Shown: positions 35,075 through 47,329 of the stretch, piece after piece | Layout of the letters: each line of letters opens with the position of its first letter | Numbering within the stretch: the stretch's first letter is position 1 | Assembly (NCBI GenBank): GCA_964017145.1 | Contig: OZ024841.1 | Span: 3,658,001 to 3,722,000 of the forward strand | Length of the DNA: 64,000 nucleotides | Source of the DNA: Agrocybe praecox | Taxonomy: Eukaryota > Basidiomycota > Agaricomycetes > Agaricales > Agrocybaceae | Reading direction: 5' to 3' | The notes under the pieces: model-generated | What the model was told of the DNA's origin: nothing | Databases searched by the model: none | The model's input: the letters and a program-made list of their open reading frames with translations, nothing else | Made by a program: the position numbers and the translations under genes

Positions 35075-37670
35075 TCAGTGACGGAGATCGTCATCCAACC
35101 CAGCCCCGACTCGGTCAAGATAAGCATTCATTGCTTGACGTGCCCGATGTCTGAGTTGGGGGAACATCATTGACATCTTTGCAAAACATTTATTTCTGCA
35201 AAGATCAACAAGTACAGGAAACCTAGCTGCCAGTGGAAGTATCTGAGGAAGATTTTCCAAAAAGTCCCTGTATTTGCGCCACAGCTGCTGGTCTGGTTCA
35301 AATGGTCTGAGTTTCCATTGTGTTGATTCCGGAACAGATTGCACCGGGAAGATTTGCCATGCATCCACATTGATGAGCTTTGCATATGGAACTAAATGGA
35401 TAGATCGTTGGTTGCGGCTGGAGGAGTATTGACCAAGAAGAACAAGTTTGTTTGGCAGGTCATGTGGTGATGTTCGCCTATGCCACCTCCAGGGACATGT
35501 CTGTTGTTTTTTCCTATCGATCCAATGTAATTTGAGGTGTGATTCAGCTTCTTGGTTTGTAAGTGAAGCATCAACCAGAAAGGCAAGACAATAGACTGCT
35601 GCTTTGGATATTATGAGTGATTTCTCCTCATCACTGAGAAGGATCAAGAATGTTTCATGAAACTGAATAAACCAAAAGGCTCCCCCTAGGCCTTTTGATG
35701 AAAAATAATCCTGACCTGTGACCTGAAGCTGGTTTATAGCAAGGATGTAATGCACCTCCCAATCATTGCTATATTGGTTATGAAGTTCAAAGAGGGCCAA
35801 GTTGCAAAATGTTAGAGCATGGTTGTGATAGGTACCTGCTGCAAGATGTCCATCCTCTTCCTAAAGAAAGAAAGCCATGTAAAAGTTTAGCTTTCCATAC
35901 AAATGAATTTGTAAAAGTTCTTACAAGATCAAACATGATTCTAAACAGGAAGTAAAGAAAATAATATTCCACTTCTTCCCAAAGCTGCTGTTGAAAAAGA
36001 CTTTTGCAGTAAAACTCCATGGGGAAATTGCTCACAGCATTAAAAAATGCTGCATAGCTGGGTTCAAACCAATCAGATTCAGGGATGTTAAGATCAAAAG
36101 GTTCGAGTATAGTGTTGTATCCTTCATCAGACAGGGATTGTGGGCCATTATATCCCTCTATTAGTACAATGTAGTCAGAATGATAGCATGTTTTTCTGGG
36201 ATGATGAAAGTTCTGACCTGAGAATATCTCAAGTAATCGAACAAGATGCCCCGCGTGCGTCTCTGCTCGGTTTTTTGAGAGGTCCTTTGACCGGTGCACA
36301 TCAAATAGAAAGTCACCAAAGGACTTGTGAAGTAGAACTGCTTGTTGAGATGCAGGGAAATTTGGGTCAGGTTCTATTTGTACAATGGCAGTGAGATCGG
36401 ACAAAACAACCTCTGCTGTCCCATCTTCGAGATTGAGATATACATCAATGACTGATAGACTCATTCTATCATATAAGGCAAGGAATGCCATTATATCCCC
36501 AGAGAGTGATGGATCTTCTGTGCTATTCAATAAGTGCGCATAAAGAGCATCAAGCTCCGCGAAAGGCAGGTCCTTGAAAGGAGGGCGGAGGCCAAGCACA
36601 GCATCCAGACGCTGATGAGGCCGATGACGAGGAGAATTGAGATATCTCGTTACTGTCTTTGCATACACAAACTGGCCGGAAGCTTTGTACACGAGCTCAG
36701 TGATCTGGTCCTCGGGAGGCCAGTGAGGAGGTATGGAAGCCTTGAATATGTGACCTTCACGAAGCTCGGCAAATTTATCGCAGAGGTAGAGCCGAATATC
36801 ATCATGCGAACTGTAGTCGTCTCCCAGGAATACTTTGAATAGTGTCGAATTTAACTTTAGCGAATTAAATGTGGTGGATATGTTGCTCTCCGGACGGCTC
36901 AAGACAAGAATGCGAATTGGAAGTGGGGAAGTAGTGACAAGGTGATGTAAAGAATCTAATATATCTCGTTGGCTCGGCAGGTCTATGCACTCGTCCAGAC
37001 CATCCACGACAATCAGCTTGGGTGCGCTTAGAGGGGAATTGGCATGGCATGCCAATAACGGGTCCATAACAAGGGACGCAAACTGTGTCCGCAAAGACCG
37101 CGTAAAGATAAGTGGATCGCACTCGACGAAGTCGGCGACGAGCTTGCGGATATGCGGGTTTCTAGTGCAAATTTGATATGAAATCGTTGGTACGAGGGAT
37201 TTTGAATTATTGCGTGTGGGATCATTCGCGCCAAAGAAGAAACTGGCGAGCAGGGATCCCTCCTTGGCGCAGCGCTCACATACGCTTCTCCCGATTGCGG
37301 ATTTCCCAGCTCCTGCGGCTCCAGTTACCCACGTGATGAATTTATCGCGAGTACGCTTGTCCGATCCTGCTACCCAATCCACAAGTGTCTGCATGATCGC
37401 GACCCTCGTGCCTGGGTGACATTTCGGAGGATCAACGATATGCCCAGAGTCGTGATGAGCATTGGATGCGGCAGCGGCAGCCAAACGATCAAATCCACCT
37501 GAAAAATAATATTGCATGTAAAGGATGTGTGCGCTATATGGTTAGGCGTACGTACTCTTTCCCCCAGTGTGGACATGGGTCGAACTGTTATCCATCGTCA
37601 ACGATCCTCCAGTGATGATGACATTTGAAGACGCAAAGAAAGGTGCAGAGGTTGATGGTATATCAGACAT
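35075..37670 (-). CDS. NACHT-domain NTPase, copy 2, intact
   Basis: Exons 37670-37556, 37498-35925 and 35860-35075 splice in phase to 824 residues. The N-terminal 38 residues contain NVIITGGSLTMDNSSTHVHT, a short Gly/Asn/Thr-rich segment before the NACHT core. The linker DPPKCHPGTRVAIMQTLVDW is typical for mushroom NACHT proteins. Walker A is GAAGAGKSA, Walker B is LIVVDGLDEC, and LVLSRPESN follows. After the winged-helix-like region the C-terminal ~400 residues are helical with no recognisable WD40, ankyrin or TPR repeats. STAND NTPases of this kind act as ATP-driven switches, in fungi often in heterokaryon incompatibility or defence. No effector domain is visible. The gene and about 180 bases of its upstream DNA are duplicated at 22901-24960. 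Confidence 0.9.
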
Positions 37671-37689
37671 GTTCGAGAATCAACTTGAT

Positions 37690-39841
37690 GTTGAGGTAGG
37701 ATGAAGCACAGGGCCAAATAGCAAGTCCTGGTCAAGAGCAATCGTCGTCCCTCGCAGCCTCACAGCGAATCTCATTGCCGATCACACGTGCGCAGTTTCC
37801 ACGGTTAAATCTGTCCAACGCGTGTTATAATTAGTCGTTCTAATTTAGTCTATGTAAGTACGACATAAAGACATATCGTCGCGAATCGCACCCCTCCTGT
37901 TACGATATATGTATTAACCGCCGAATGAAAAGAAGCCACAGAATACATATTCTCACACCCCGCACCCTTATCGAAGAGTGATTCATTATGTATATGCGTT
38001 TTGAACGCTAACGTTGAACGTTTGAACGTTGATTGATCATAATTGTAGGGCACGCCAGTATGACACCCAAAGAGGACAAAAACGAGAGATTAGAGGTGCA
38101 AGGGTTGAGACAAGCAGCGTGAACTATATAACTATACAACAACGAGCGAGCACGCTGTGCACGATTCGGCTTCTTAGATGTATATTGTTAGGCGGATGAG
38201 ATGGTCAACACTAGATCACAATGCGCAGGCGCAGGGAGAATTTTAGTTCTTCGATTGGTAATGATTCAAAGTCAACGGACATATGCACATAGAGAGATCG
38301 ATGAGAGACGTACAACAAGCACGGGGAGATTAAAGACGAGACTAGATATGCGGATAGCGCACAACTAGCTCTCTGGTCTGCTTTGTTCAACCAAGATTCA
38401 AATAGACATACGAAATCAAAGAAAGACGTACCGCAAGAGAAGGAAGATAATGGGAAGTATGATGTGGCTCTTCGCGTGATCACGAGAAATGTAGAGAGAA
38501 GGTAAGAGAGAAGATGGGAATGATTGGATCGGATAAGGAGAAAGGGAAAGAGAGGGCGTCGTACAGACCAACCAGACCGAAAAGAAAGGAAGAGAGGAAG
38601 TAAAGGCGGAATAATAAAGCTATTGCGGGGGCATCATAGCAAGACGTTGACGAAAACAAGCATATAAATCACTGGAACATGACCTGGATCAGAGCGGACG
38701 ATGAGGGGAGCCTTCCATGCATTGTCTCGATGAAAGGTGCGAGGAAAAGAAAGATAATTGTAATGTTAATAGGCATGCAAATGCATATCCACCAGGGGCC
38801 AAGAGAAAGGAACGAAGAATGAGAGAAAAAGGCGAGCGCTCAGACAAGCAAGTGGGGAGGAGGAGCTGAACAGCGATGTCTGAGAGTGATAAAATGAATG
38901 CAATGATGAGTGAGCTGGAAGGAATTGATTAATGTTAGTAGAATCATAACGCGCACAGAGAGAGGAGCATTCGAAGAGAAAGAAGAAATGGAGACATAAT
39001 GGGACTTGATGCTGGGGGAAAGCGGTTGCGTGATGAGGGAGAGGGAGAGACGAAGAGCGGGAGAGTAAAAAAAAAGCGAGTCAAACGAAGGTAGGTAATA
39101 GATATAAAAAAGAGGAAGAGACGGAGTGAGAATAGATACATGTGAATATAGATAAGAGGGGCAACCGCAAGGAGAGTTGACAGAACCGTACACTAAGTAT
39201 GTATCAAGTGACGTGTAGACTGGACCACGGATTCGATGTGTCATTCTGGTGACATTACATCGCTGAGGCATGCAGAGGAAAAAAAGACGCCATGATGGAG
39301 GTGAAAAGAGAAAGGAGCGTCGGAAGTGAGAGACAGAGAGGCAAAGAGACGACACCGATTGGCTAGGAGGAAGAATTGGAAACTAGTGATTGAAGGGGAG
39401 AGACGGCAATCCATAAAAGAGAAGTCGACAAAGAGCTATGATGCATGAAGAAAAGAGAAGGGTTTTTGGGCGCCTGAGTGTGATAGAAACAGCTTGAAAC
39501 TTGAGTCGACAGGAGGGTACGACAGAAGGGATTGAGTGGAACCATGCGCGTGCAACATAGACGAGACAAACGAAAGGAGGCAGATCAAGAGCATGCAAAC
39601 ACAGGAACGACACGGACGAGTGACACCACAGAGTGAGAGAAGAAAGGACGAATTTCGGCGGTAACGCACAGTAAAAGAGAAGAGACACGCCGATCGCAGA
39701 GAGAGGAATGACGCAGATGAACGACAAATGTTCAAGACACAGAGGTTTAGTCACGTATCGAAATCACTAAACGGCGACGAATAAGACTTAGGGCGATGGA
39801 AGGACAGACGTAAGTGAACGATCCGGCGACGGAGAGACCCG
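37690..39841. other. Non-coding; shared NACHT 5' flank, then purine-rich DNA
   Basis: 37760-37860 matches the upstream flank of NACHT copy 1. From 38.2 to 39.75 kb the plus strand is purine-rich and contains the TGGACCACGGATT block (about 39220) shared within the kinase cluster. No gene is visible. Confidence 0.55.
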
Positions 39842-39862
39842 GGTTTTGATCCGAACCCTAAC
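39842..39862 (+). promoter_or_regulatory. Conserved upstream motif, kinase copy 2
   Basis: GGTTTTGATCCGAACCCTAA is followed by GGCATCACGTACGTTC, matching the other intact occurrences. Confidence 0.45.
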
Positions 39863-40099
39863 TCGGCACGGCATCACGTACGTTCTTATCCGACCCGAAG
39901 TTTGTCCCTTTCTTTCCTTTTCCTCGACTCTTTTCTTCCATTTGAATCTAACGTGTCAAGTTGCTGAACGAGCGGGTCGTTACAGAATAGTTATGAAAGG
40001 ATCGGAGTGCACATCAAACGAAACGAAACGACGCATAACGCAGTCAAACGACAAAGGTGGAGGATATTGTTGGGGGGAGGGGACGGAATAATATGGGAG

Positions 40100-42890
40100 C
40101 GAGACGCTGGTGGCACAGGGAGGACACACGTACCGACACAGAGCCCATCAGTACTTCCAAGTTCATCTAGATGCAAACATCAAAGCGCCACTGTTGCTCT
40201 TTCTCCGGACCAGCGGGATCACCAACAAAGCCAGCCAGTCACCGCACATCCCAACTCCAATCAGTCGGGCGGGAACCCAAACGCAGGAGCATCTGCCCAG
40301 GCATCCATACCGGACGTGTACGCGCACCCCGCTGCCCTAGCTTACACGGTTGTCCATCCACGCCGTACGATTCCCAGGTTTGGGCCGTATTTGCTCCTGC
40401 AGACCAGTTTGGAAGGGTCTGCATAGTCAATAGGGAAAATCGAGATTTTAAAGGTATGTCTTCTTACTATTATCCGATTCTTTTTCTTTTCTCGTGGATG
40501 GCCTTGCACATGGGCCATCCTCTTGCGTTCAACGTTACAGTTCCCATTTTTACTGGGAATAAATATTATTTAATTCTTTTTGTCGTTTCTATCATATTTA
40601 AACCTCTAGTTGTGCGTCTTTTTGGCTCCAGCATTCGTGGAAGAGGAGCTGCGGCTGTTGTTCACTTAAAATACTTATATCTTTCTCTCCTTTTCTCATT
40701 CAAGCCCTGACTTGCGTTTTTCTGCCATCATTTTTTGCAATTTTATTTATTGACTAATCGTTCTTTGCAGTCGAAGAGCGTCGCGTATCACCGACAGATG
40801 AGGCAGCAGGCACAAGCTCCTCAAGCTGGCGGATCTGGCGCCCAACGGGCGGGCGGCAGCGGCAATGCGAACGTCGCGCCCACACCTTCCAGAGCACAGA
40901 GCCAACGTCCAGAGGCGAGGATCGAGAGGTCCTCATCGTCCAATGCCGTCCCACTAATTGTTACCACCGCCGTCGCAGGTCAAACCATCACCACCGCATT
41001 CACGCCCACTCGCAGCCGTTCGACCCAACCTACTACTGGCGTCGTCAGCGATCCATTCATATCGCTGCTCATTTTCCCTCTACCTTCTGTCGCTTCCAAG
41101 CCAAGGAAGGCCCTGGCCAGATGAAGTTTGCCAGCCCTGCTGCGTTGGGTCTGATCGAAGACAATCCGTTGGCATGCGGTGTCGGTGCTGTTACTTCCAC
41201 TTCTAATGCTGGCGTGACTTCCAACACCCTTTCACCACCTGGTCCCTGGAGATAAAAGCGACAAGAAGAAGGCCCATGGAGCGTTTGGGCATAGTCGAAT
41301 AGGATTCGGAGCCGAAGTCCACAAGTCCCCGGAAGGTGAAGGAGAGGCATAAACGGATGCGAAGGCCGTGCCTGGCCTGCCTCCTTCAGCAGCACCAGCA
41401 TCTGCACCACCGACGGCTTACCGTGTTCCTGCCGCTCCGAGTGCATCGCCCCCAGCACCAGCATCAGCGCCTATCTCGGTTCCTCCTGTCCAAATACCTG
41501 CGACGACCGCTTCAGCTGTTCCTGCTACTCCAGTATTAGCGATTTCCGCCAAAGGAGACTCGAATACTCCCTGAGTTGGTAGAGCCCAAGGAATGGGCCA
41601 CAAGAAGGCGAAATCGAGCATCGATAGGATTGGTTGGGCAAGATTTTCGGTGGCAAAGATGCTGGGGCCAGCGCGAAGAGACGAAGGAGAAGAGGAGGAG
41701 AGAGGAGGAGGAGAGAGGAGGAGGAGAGGCGAAAGGGTACAAGTGGGAGGAGGAACACCCTTAGCCTTATGGTTGAACCTGTCCGTTAAGAGCCGGCCTC
41801 AGAACTAGAAGACGCCGATTAGCTCTGTTTATCTAGAGGGCAGTACTACCGCGGTACTAGCGACAGTCAAGAATGCCAACGCGAATTTACCATCCCCACC
41901 AACCCCCACGTCCATGCCATTCTCAGCTGCTCGTTCGCCGTCCATGAACGCAGAGCCTCGTTGCCCCTCTTGTTCAGGTGGTGGTTACCACTTCAACTTC
42001 GACCGTTTCGCGCCCTGCACCTCCCACACCTGTTCACAGCCAGGCCGGTGCTACTGCTGTACCACCACGGCTACTACTCCCGTTACGTCTTCCTTTGTTT
42101 CTAGGTCCAGGAACAGCGTCACTATGGGCAGCAGAGGCCGCGAACGTCAACGACAAACGTCAAACAAGTTCAGTGCTTTCATGGGTTCAATTCGTCTTCG
42201 TCGTCGCATGTACAGCAGCAGCAACGGAATGTCGTCCCAGCTCATTCTTTCGGTGAGCTGCGTGTCCATCACGGTCCTTGAGAGTATAGGTGTTGAGGCG
42301 CAGATGGAGAGCGAGTATGAGGTTAGGTGTGTTAGGATGAAGAGGAAGAGGAAGGATGTGGTCATCGTTTCGTCTGGTTCCACTGCTCGAGGACACCAAG
42401 AAGAAGAAAACCGCATGGGTTGGCTGTAATCACCATGACATGAGTACAGCTTCCAACGGCGTCGATGAGCGCGGATTAATGTTTCGCTCTCAGTCTGGCA
42501 CGCTCTCAGCCTCGATGGGTGGTATGCTTCGCGGGTTGTTGATGAGGCAGTCGTCCGGAGTTGCATTGGGTGTTCCTCCCACATCGGCTGCAGCGTCATC
42601 CCATGGCCCCTCAAACGCACTGGCATTCGATGAGGAATATTTCATCATCGTCGATGAGCCTCTGGCCCTCGACTGGTAGGCTTGTAGAATTTTTCGGCAT
42701 CAGTCTTATCACACCTGTTATGTCATCTGGACATGGGACATTCCCTTTCACCACTGGCTGTGTCTCTGGCACGGTTGCATCGGCATATGGCGATTCATCG
42801 CAGGACGCTGTGGATGATGTGCGGTTCAGCGTCGAGCTGATGAGGCTGGATAGGCCGAACGAGACGTATACTTTGGATATGGAAGGTTAA
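40100..42890 (+). pseudogene. CAMK-group protein kinase, decayed copy 2 lacking the kinase domain
   Basis: The copy is collinear with copy 1. The N-terminal region runs 40100-40460. An acceptor near 40768 is followed by SVAYHRQMRQQAQAPQAGG and a linker containing AQSQRPEARIERSSSSN. Then come a Pro/Ala-rich segment (VPGLPPSAAPASAPP, near 41368), a basic region (about 41580-41760), and the C-terminal part with LMRQSSGVALGVPPTSAAAS. It ends at the KA1-like RFSVELMRLDRPNETYTLD (42822-42880). No kinase catalytic sequence remains; here the loss extends from the N-terminal region to the start of the linker, a different breakpoint from copies 1 and 3. Multiple frameshifts and stops are present. Confidence 0.7.
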
Positions 42891-44265
42891 AGGGAAATTT
42901 GAAGAATGATAAATTTTGTATGATACGAGGCAGTACTTCTTTTTTTGTCTTTCTTCGCGGTTTTCGATCCGCATTTTCTGCTATCTTCCTGATTTTTCTG
43001 GTGACCTTACGTTTTGTCCGGGTCATGGGATAATAAAGATAACTGACAGCCTCGAAGGAGGAAATGATCGCTGGAATTGTATAACAACTATAATTATATA
43101 TAACATTATAATGAAAAGCAACAGGGAAACGAGGCAACTATGGGGAGGAGAATGAAGAGGATTGATACGAATGTGGAATTAGATGAATAAATACGAAAAA
43201 AGAGGGCGAGGACCAGAGAGAAGGGTGAAATGTGCGCAATAGGGAGTGGATAGCAAACTCGGTGCATCCTCTTTGTGAAAAGTACATAGAGACTTGCGAG
43301 TCTGTATGCTTGATGTGAAAGAGGCCGGAAGAGTAGGAAAGAGTGGATGGGGGGAGAGGAAGAGAGAGAGAAAAATGACACGAGGAAGGAGAGGCGAGTA
43401 GTAAGGTGAGAAGAAACTCATCGGAGGAAGAGGGCACAACGAATGGAGGAAACTGAGAGGGTGGAGAAGAAAAGAGGACGCTGTTTGGGGATCTGAGTAT
43501 GATAAAAACCCAAGGTGGGAATAAGGCCAAGTGAGACGGAAGGAACGATAGAAGAGAGGGTAAGCGTGAAGTGGGCAAGCAAAGAGCCGATAGATAAAAA
43601 AGCGGAGAGAGATGGAGGGAGGCGAGCCGGAAAGACGAGCCACAGTGACGCCGAAACAAGAGGGTGGATGACGAGAGGAGGTTATTCAGGGGGATGGCTC
43701 AAGGGAGAAAGGACAGGAGTAAGGAAACGAAGACTTCTCATCCTAAAGGTACTGTCCGAGTGGGAATATTGGGATGCAGCGAGCGAGGTGGGCCGTTGGG
43801 TGTGATACGATGGCCCAGCTGATTGTGCGTAATTCCTCTGCTGCTGCTGGCTGTGTGGTGTGGTGGACGATTCGGGCAGTATCTGCAAGCTCATCGTGCT
43901 ATTCTGTCCTGGAAGAAGCCTGTGCAAAGGAAAAAAAAAACTAAATAATCGACAATTTTTCATTCACGAAAGAACCACGATATTATCGAGCAGCAGCAGC
44001 AGAACGCGCACTACGCTTCCCAGTAAAATAAAGCAGACAAAAAGATTTTAAAAATAGATCGAGCGGACTGCAGAGGAGGACGAGTTCGGGTTTAACGTTC
44101 CCAGTCAACTTGACGCAAAAGGATGGCATAAACGGGGCTTCACGTCGACAGCGATTGGAAATAAACCTAGGATTGCTCCAAAACGCGCCAAATTGAAAGC
44201 ACGAAGGGCAGACGTGAGTAAACGATTCAATGGAAAGACGAATACGAACATCGGAGGAGAAACAC
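42891..44265. other. 3' flank of kinase copy 2, purine-rich DNA, and a possible gene fragment
   Basis: 42.9-43.45 kb is homologous to 51.1-51.75 kb (shared GAGGCAACTATGGGGAG and GGCCGGAAGAGTAGG). At 43750-43905 the minus strand encodes a Gln/Ser-rich string (PHSQQQQRNYAQSAGPSYHT) that could be the first exon of a lost gene. This is weak support. Confidence 0.45.
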
Positions 44266-44285
44266 GTTTTGATCCGAACCCTAAC
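44266..44285 (+). promoter_or_regulatory. Conserved upstream motif, truncated unit
   Basis: CGTTTTGATCCGAACCCTAA is followed by only about 30 bases of the usual flank before an inserted element begins at 44317. Confidence 0.45.
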
Positions 44286-44398
44286 CTGAATCGCGTACGT
44301 TTGTATTTCGTCATTATGGTGCGCCGTTTGCACCATAAATAGCTGCCCCCCCCTGATAACTCCGCTCCCCCCCCCCCGATAACTCACCAATGTTTGTT

Positions 44399-44850
44399 TG
44401 ACCTCTCCCGCGTACCGTAGTCCCTATATAACGATTGTAAAACCTGTAGAATAGTAAATAATGAGTTTTGGAGCAAAAATCCGCATCAGAATCGCCCTAT
44501 TGGGCGAGCTATTTTAAGAATAAACAAATATGATGAGTAGAGACCACCATTACTTTTCCTGACCTATCCCGTGTACTGTAGTCCCTATATAACGATTGTA
44601 AAATCTGTAGAATAGTAAATAATGAGTTTTAGAGCAAAAATCGGGATCAGAATCCCCCAATTCGGTGAGCTATTTCAGGAATAGACAAATGTCAACGACT
44701 AGAGACCACCATTACTTTTTCTGACCTCTCCCGTGTATTGTAGGCCCAATATGAGTATTTTAAAACCTATATAATAGTAAATAATGAGTTTTAGAACAAA
44801 AACCAGCGTCGAAATCGCCCTGCTCGGCGAGTTATTTTAAGAACAGTCTG
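44399..44850. repeat. Three tandem copies of a ~162-base unit with an internal hairpin
   Basis: Units begin TGACCTCTCCCG at 44399, 44560 and 44722. All share GTAGAATAGTAAATAATGAG or a close variant. In unit 1 an inverted repeat TCGCCC-tatt-GGGCGA is perfect. In unit 3 it is TCGCC-ctgctc-GGCGA, keeping the pairing with changed bases. In unit 2 it is decayed. Confidence 0.85.
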
Positions 44851-45029
44851 ATGACATTTCCCGGGATGGTCTCCTCGCTATAAACTGTCTAAATGAACTC
44901 TTTTCGGTGTTATTTATTTATAATCAGGTCTTATATATATCCCAGGGGAACAAAAAATACTTGTCCGTCCTTTTACATGTTTTTGTGAGCCAAACCACTC
45001 TATTTCATGTCGTTTTTAACTGATATTTG

Positions 45030-45229
45030 NNNNNNNNNNNNNNNNNNNNNNNNNNNNNNNNNNNNNNNNNNNNNNNNNNNNNNNNNNNNNNNNNNNNNNN
45101 NNNNNNNNNNNNNNNNNNNNNNNNNNNNNNNNNNNNNNNNNNNNNNNNNNNNNNNNNNNNNNNNNNNNNNNNNNNNNNNNNNNNNNNNNNNNNNNNNNNN
45201 NNNNNNNNNNNNNNNNNNNNNNNNNNNNN
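45030..45229. other. Assembly gap (200 N)
   Basis: There are exactly 200 ambiguous bases, a conventional scaffold-gap length, so the true size is unknown. Confidence 0.99.
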
Positions 45230-45239
45230 GCTTGAGAGG

Positions 45240-45528
45240 AATTTTACTAGTACGGCGGCGGTATGATATACATGAGTATAACATCGAAACTGCACAGTTT
45301 ATAATGACATACCTTTCCCTTAGTAGTCGAAGTGCTCGACTTGGCCGACATCGATTGCGTAGGTTTGAACCAAACGAGGCTCTCTGACCTTGCACCTTGG
45401 TAGGTTGTAATCGTAACGGGCATTTGTGAGCTTTCCACCTTGTCTACTCACGGAATGGGGATTGTTATGAACTTCCCAGGGTCGCGCTGAACGCTCTCGA
45501 CGCTGAGAAACTGTGGCGCATCACTCAT
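45240..45528 (-). CDS. Possible 5' fragment of a small gene running into the gap
   Basis: A Met near 45528 begins SDAPQFLSVESVQRDPGKF, followed by a GTGAGT donor. A continuing open segment (VTITTYQGARSESLVWFK) leads toward the gap. There is no recognised homology and the downstream part is unreadable. It could equally be chance. Confidence 0.25.
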
Positions 45529-45839
45529 TTGACGCACATGAATTATCGCTGGAATTAGCCGATTAAGTGGACTTCAACCGAAATCCACAAATCCGGACAT
45601 CAACAAAATTTATTCGGTCATTTGTATGCCATTGCTAACTTCCATTCAATCAAAATTGCAATTAACTTCGTTTGTTTTCTTTGAAAAACATGTCCCTGAA
45701 CATTTCGAAGTCTTTAACACGTTTAATCCTTCAATAATTGCAAATCTAGACAACTTCTGGCATTATCTTTCGAGTTCACAACATCATCGTGCCTGTTTAA
45801 TCACATCTTATTCAGAATATTGTCCTTTTAAGCATTAAC

Positions 45840-47010
45840 CTATAAATTTCTCTTCTCAAACTATCTTTCACAAAATTCCTTCTATTTAATTTTCATCTTG
45901 TCTTTATCTTAACCTTCTTGCTATTACTATTATATTGGTGAATTCTCTCAATTTCTTTCTGTTCTCAATCGATTTATTTCTTATTTCCCCTCTCTTCTCT
46001 TGTAACTATCTATTTAAACATATCCTACAGTACAGAGTGTAGAAGATTATAAATATTTAGACTATTACTCTGTATCTTCTTCAGTTAAATAACAACCCAT
46101 TTCGTCTCACCACCAGTCATATTTTTTGCATTATTCAAACTTAACACTGTGTCCCATTGCCGCCATCATCTACAACGTCTCAAACAATGTCATGATCAAC
46201 ACTCTACACTTTTTATCTACATATACAACATCTCCTGCTAGATTTTGAACCCCGAGACGATTCCGTCTCGTCTCACCTCATCTACCGAACTCAGAACGGT
46301 ATACATCGTTTCACATCTTTGAGGACTGACAATCCTTTACATGTGCTCACCTACGCTCAAATACACAAGATACAGTTCGACACTTTTGTTGGACTTTCTC
46401 TAGCACGGTCAGTTGCTAACAGATACTAATTATACTATGTTCTCGCAGCCGGAGGACGTCATTTCCCTGTTCGAGAAGTCCAATTTCGGAAGAACGCATA
46501 GAAGTCCCTTGGCTACATTATGGATCACGTCAGATTGCATCAATTTTGAATGGATAGGGTAACAAGGCTTATAGCAGAGACATCTCATTGTGTAGCTTCC
46601 GAAATAACGAAATATACGGCGGAGACGAGTCAGAAGACTTGTAGAACATGTATTATAGGTCAAAAATACATCTGAATTTATTTATTTTCTGAGGGAAAAC
46701 ATATGATAAGTATTTTTAGAGGTTAGACAATGGTATACATAGCATATATACACGTGAGAAACAATGTATTGAGCCGTTATGTGGGGTTTACAGTGAATGG
46801 TGGGTGTCTGGTCATCACTATTTGACCATTCTTAAAATAACTCACTAAAACGACATATTTCCGTGGTTTTTTCGACAGATATATACATTAATTATCATTC
46901 TACTAATTTATACGAAGTTACATAGGTGCTACGGTGCCTCAGAGGTGAGAAACAGAAAGTGATCAAAAAAACTTTGCGCGCGATCAAAAAAACTCGCTGT
47001 GTGGGATTTT
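45840..47010. other. AT-rich interior of the TA-flanked element
   Basis: There is no supported gene. Short open frames are below what this composition yields by chance. Confidence 0.5.
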
Positions 47011-47031
47011 TGGTGCAAACGGCACACCATA

Positions 47032-47052
47032 GGTTTTGATCCGAACCCTAAC
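47032..47052 (+). promoter_or_regulatory. Conserved upstream motif, kinase copy 3
   Basis: GGTTTTGATCCGAACCCTAA begins two bases after the TA that flanks the inserted element. The usual GGCATCACGTACGTTC continuation is present. Confidence 0.45.
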
Positions 47053-47329
47053 CCGACATGGCATCACGTACGTTCGTATCCGACCATAACTTTTGTATCT
47101 TTCATTCTTTATCCTCGGCTCTTTTCTTTGAATCCTACGTGTCAAGTTTTTGAACGGGCGATTTATTACAGAAGAGATACGAAAGCGTCGGAGGACGTAC
47201 ACGAAACTCACGACACAACGAAGATAATGGAGAAGGACGTGAAAACAGTACAGAACAATACTGCTATTTCTGGAAGGACGAGGATCGTAAAGTGACAACA
47301 GGGAACGAAGGATGGGAGAGTTGCTAAGA

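Larger units (their letters stand above)
44317..47029. mobile_element. Non-autonomous DNA transposon with TA target duplication
   Basis: The left end TGGTGCGCCGTTTGCACCA (44317-44335) and the right end TGGTGCAAACGGCACACCA (47011-47029) are inverted complements with one mismatch in 19. Both are flanked by TA, as in Tc1/mariner-type insertions. Each terminus is itself a hairpin (TTATGGTGC-gccgttt-GCACCATAA on the left). The inside holds a triplicated 162-base satellite, the 200-N gap and AT-rich DNA. No transposase is visible, though part could be hidden in the gap. The element lies between two occurrences of the kinase upstream motif. Confidence 0.65.
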
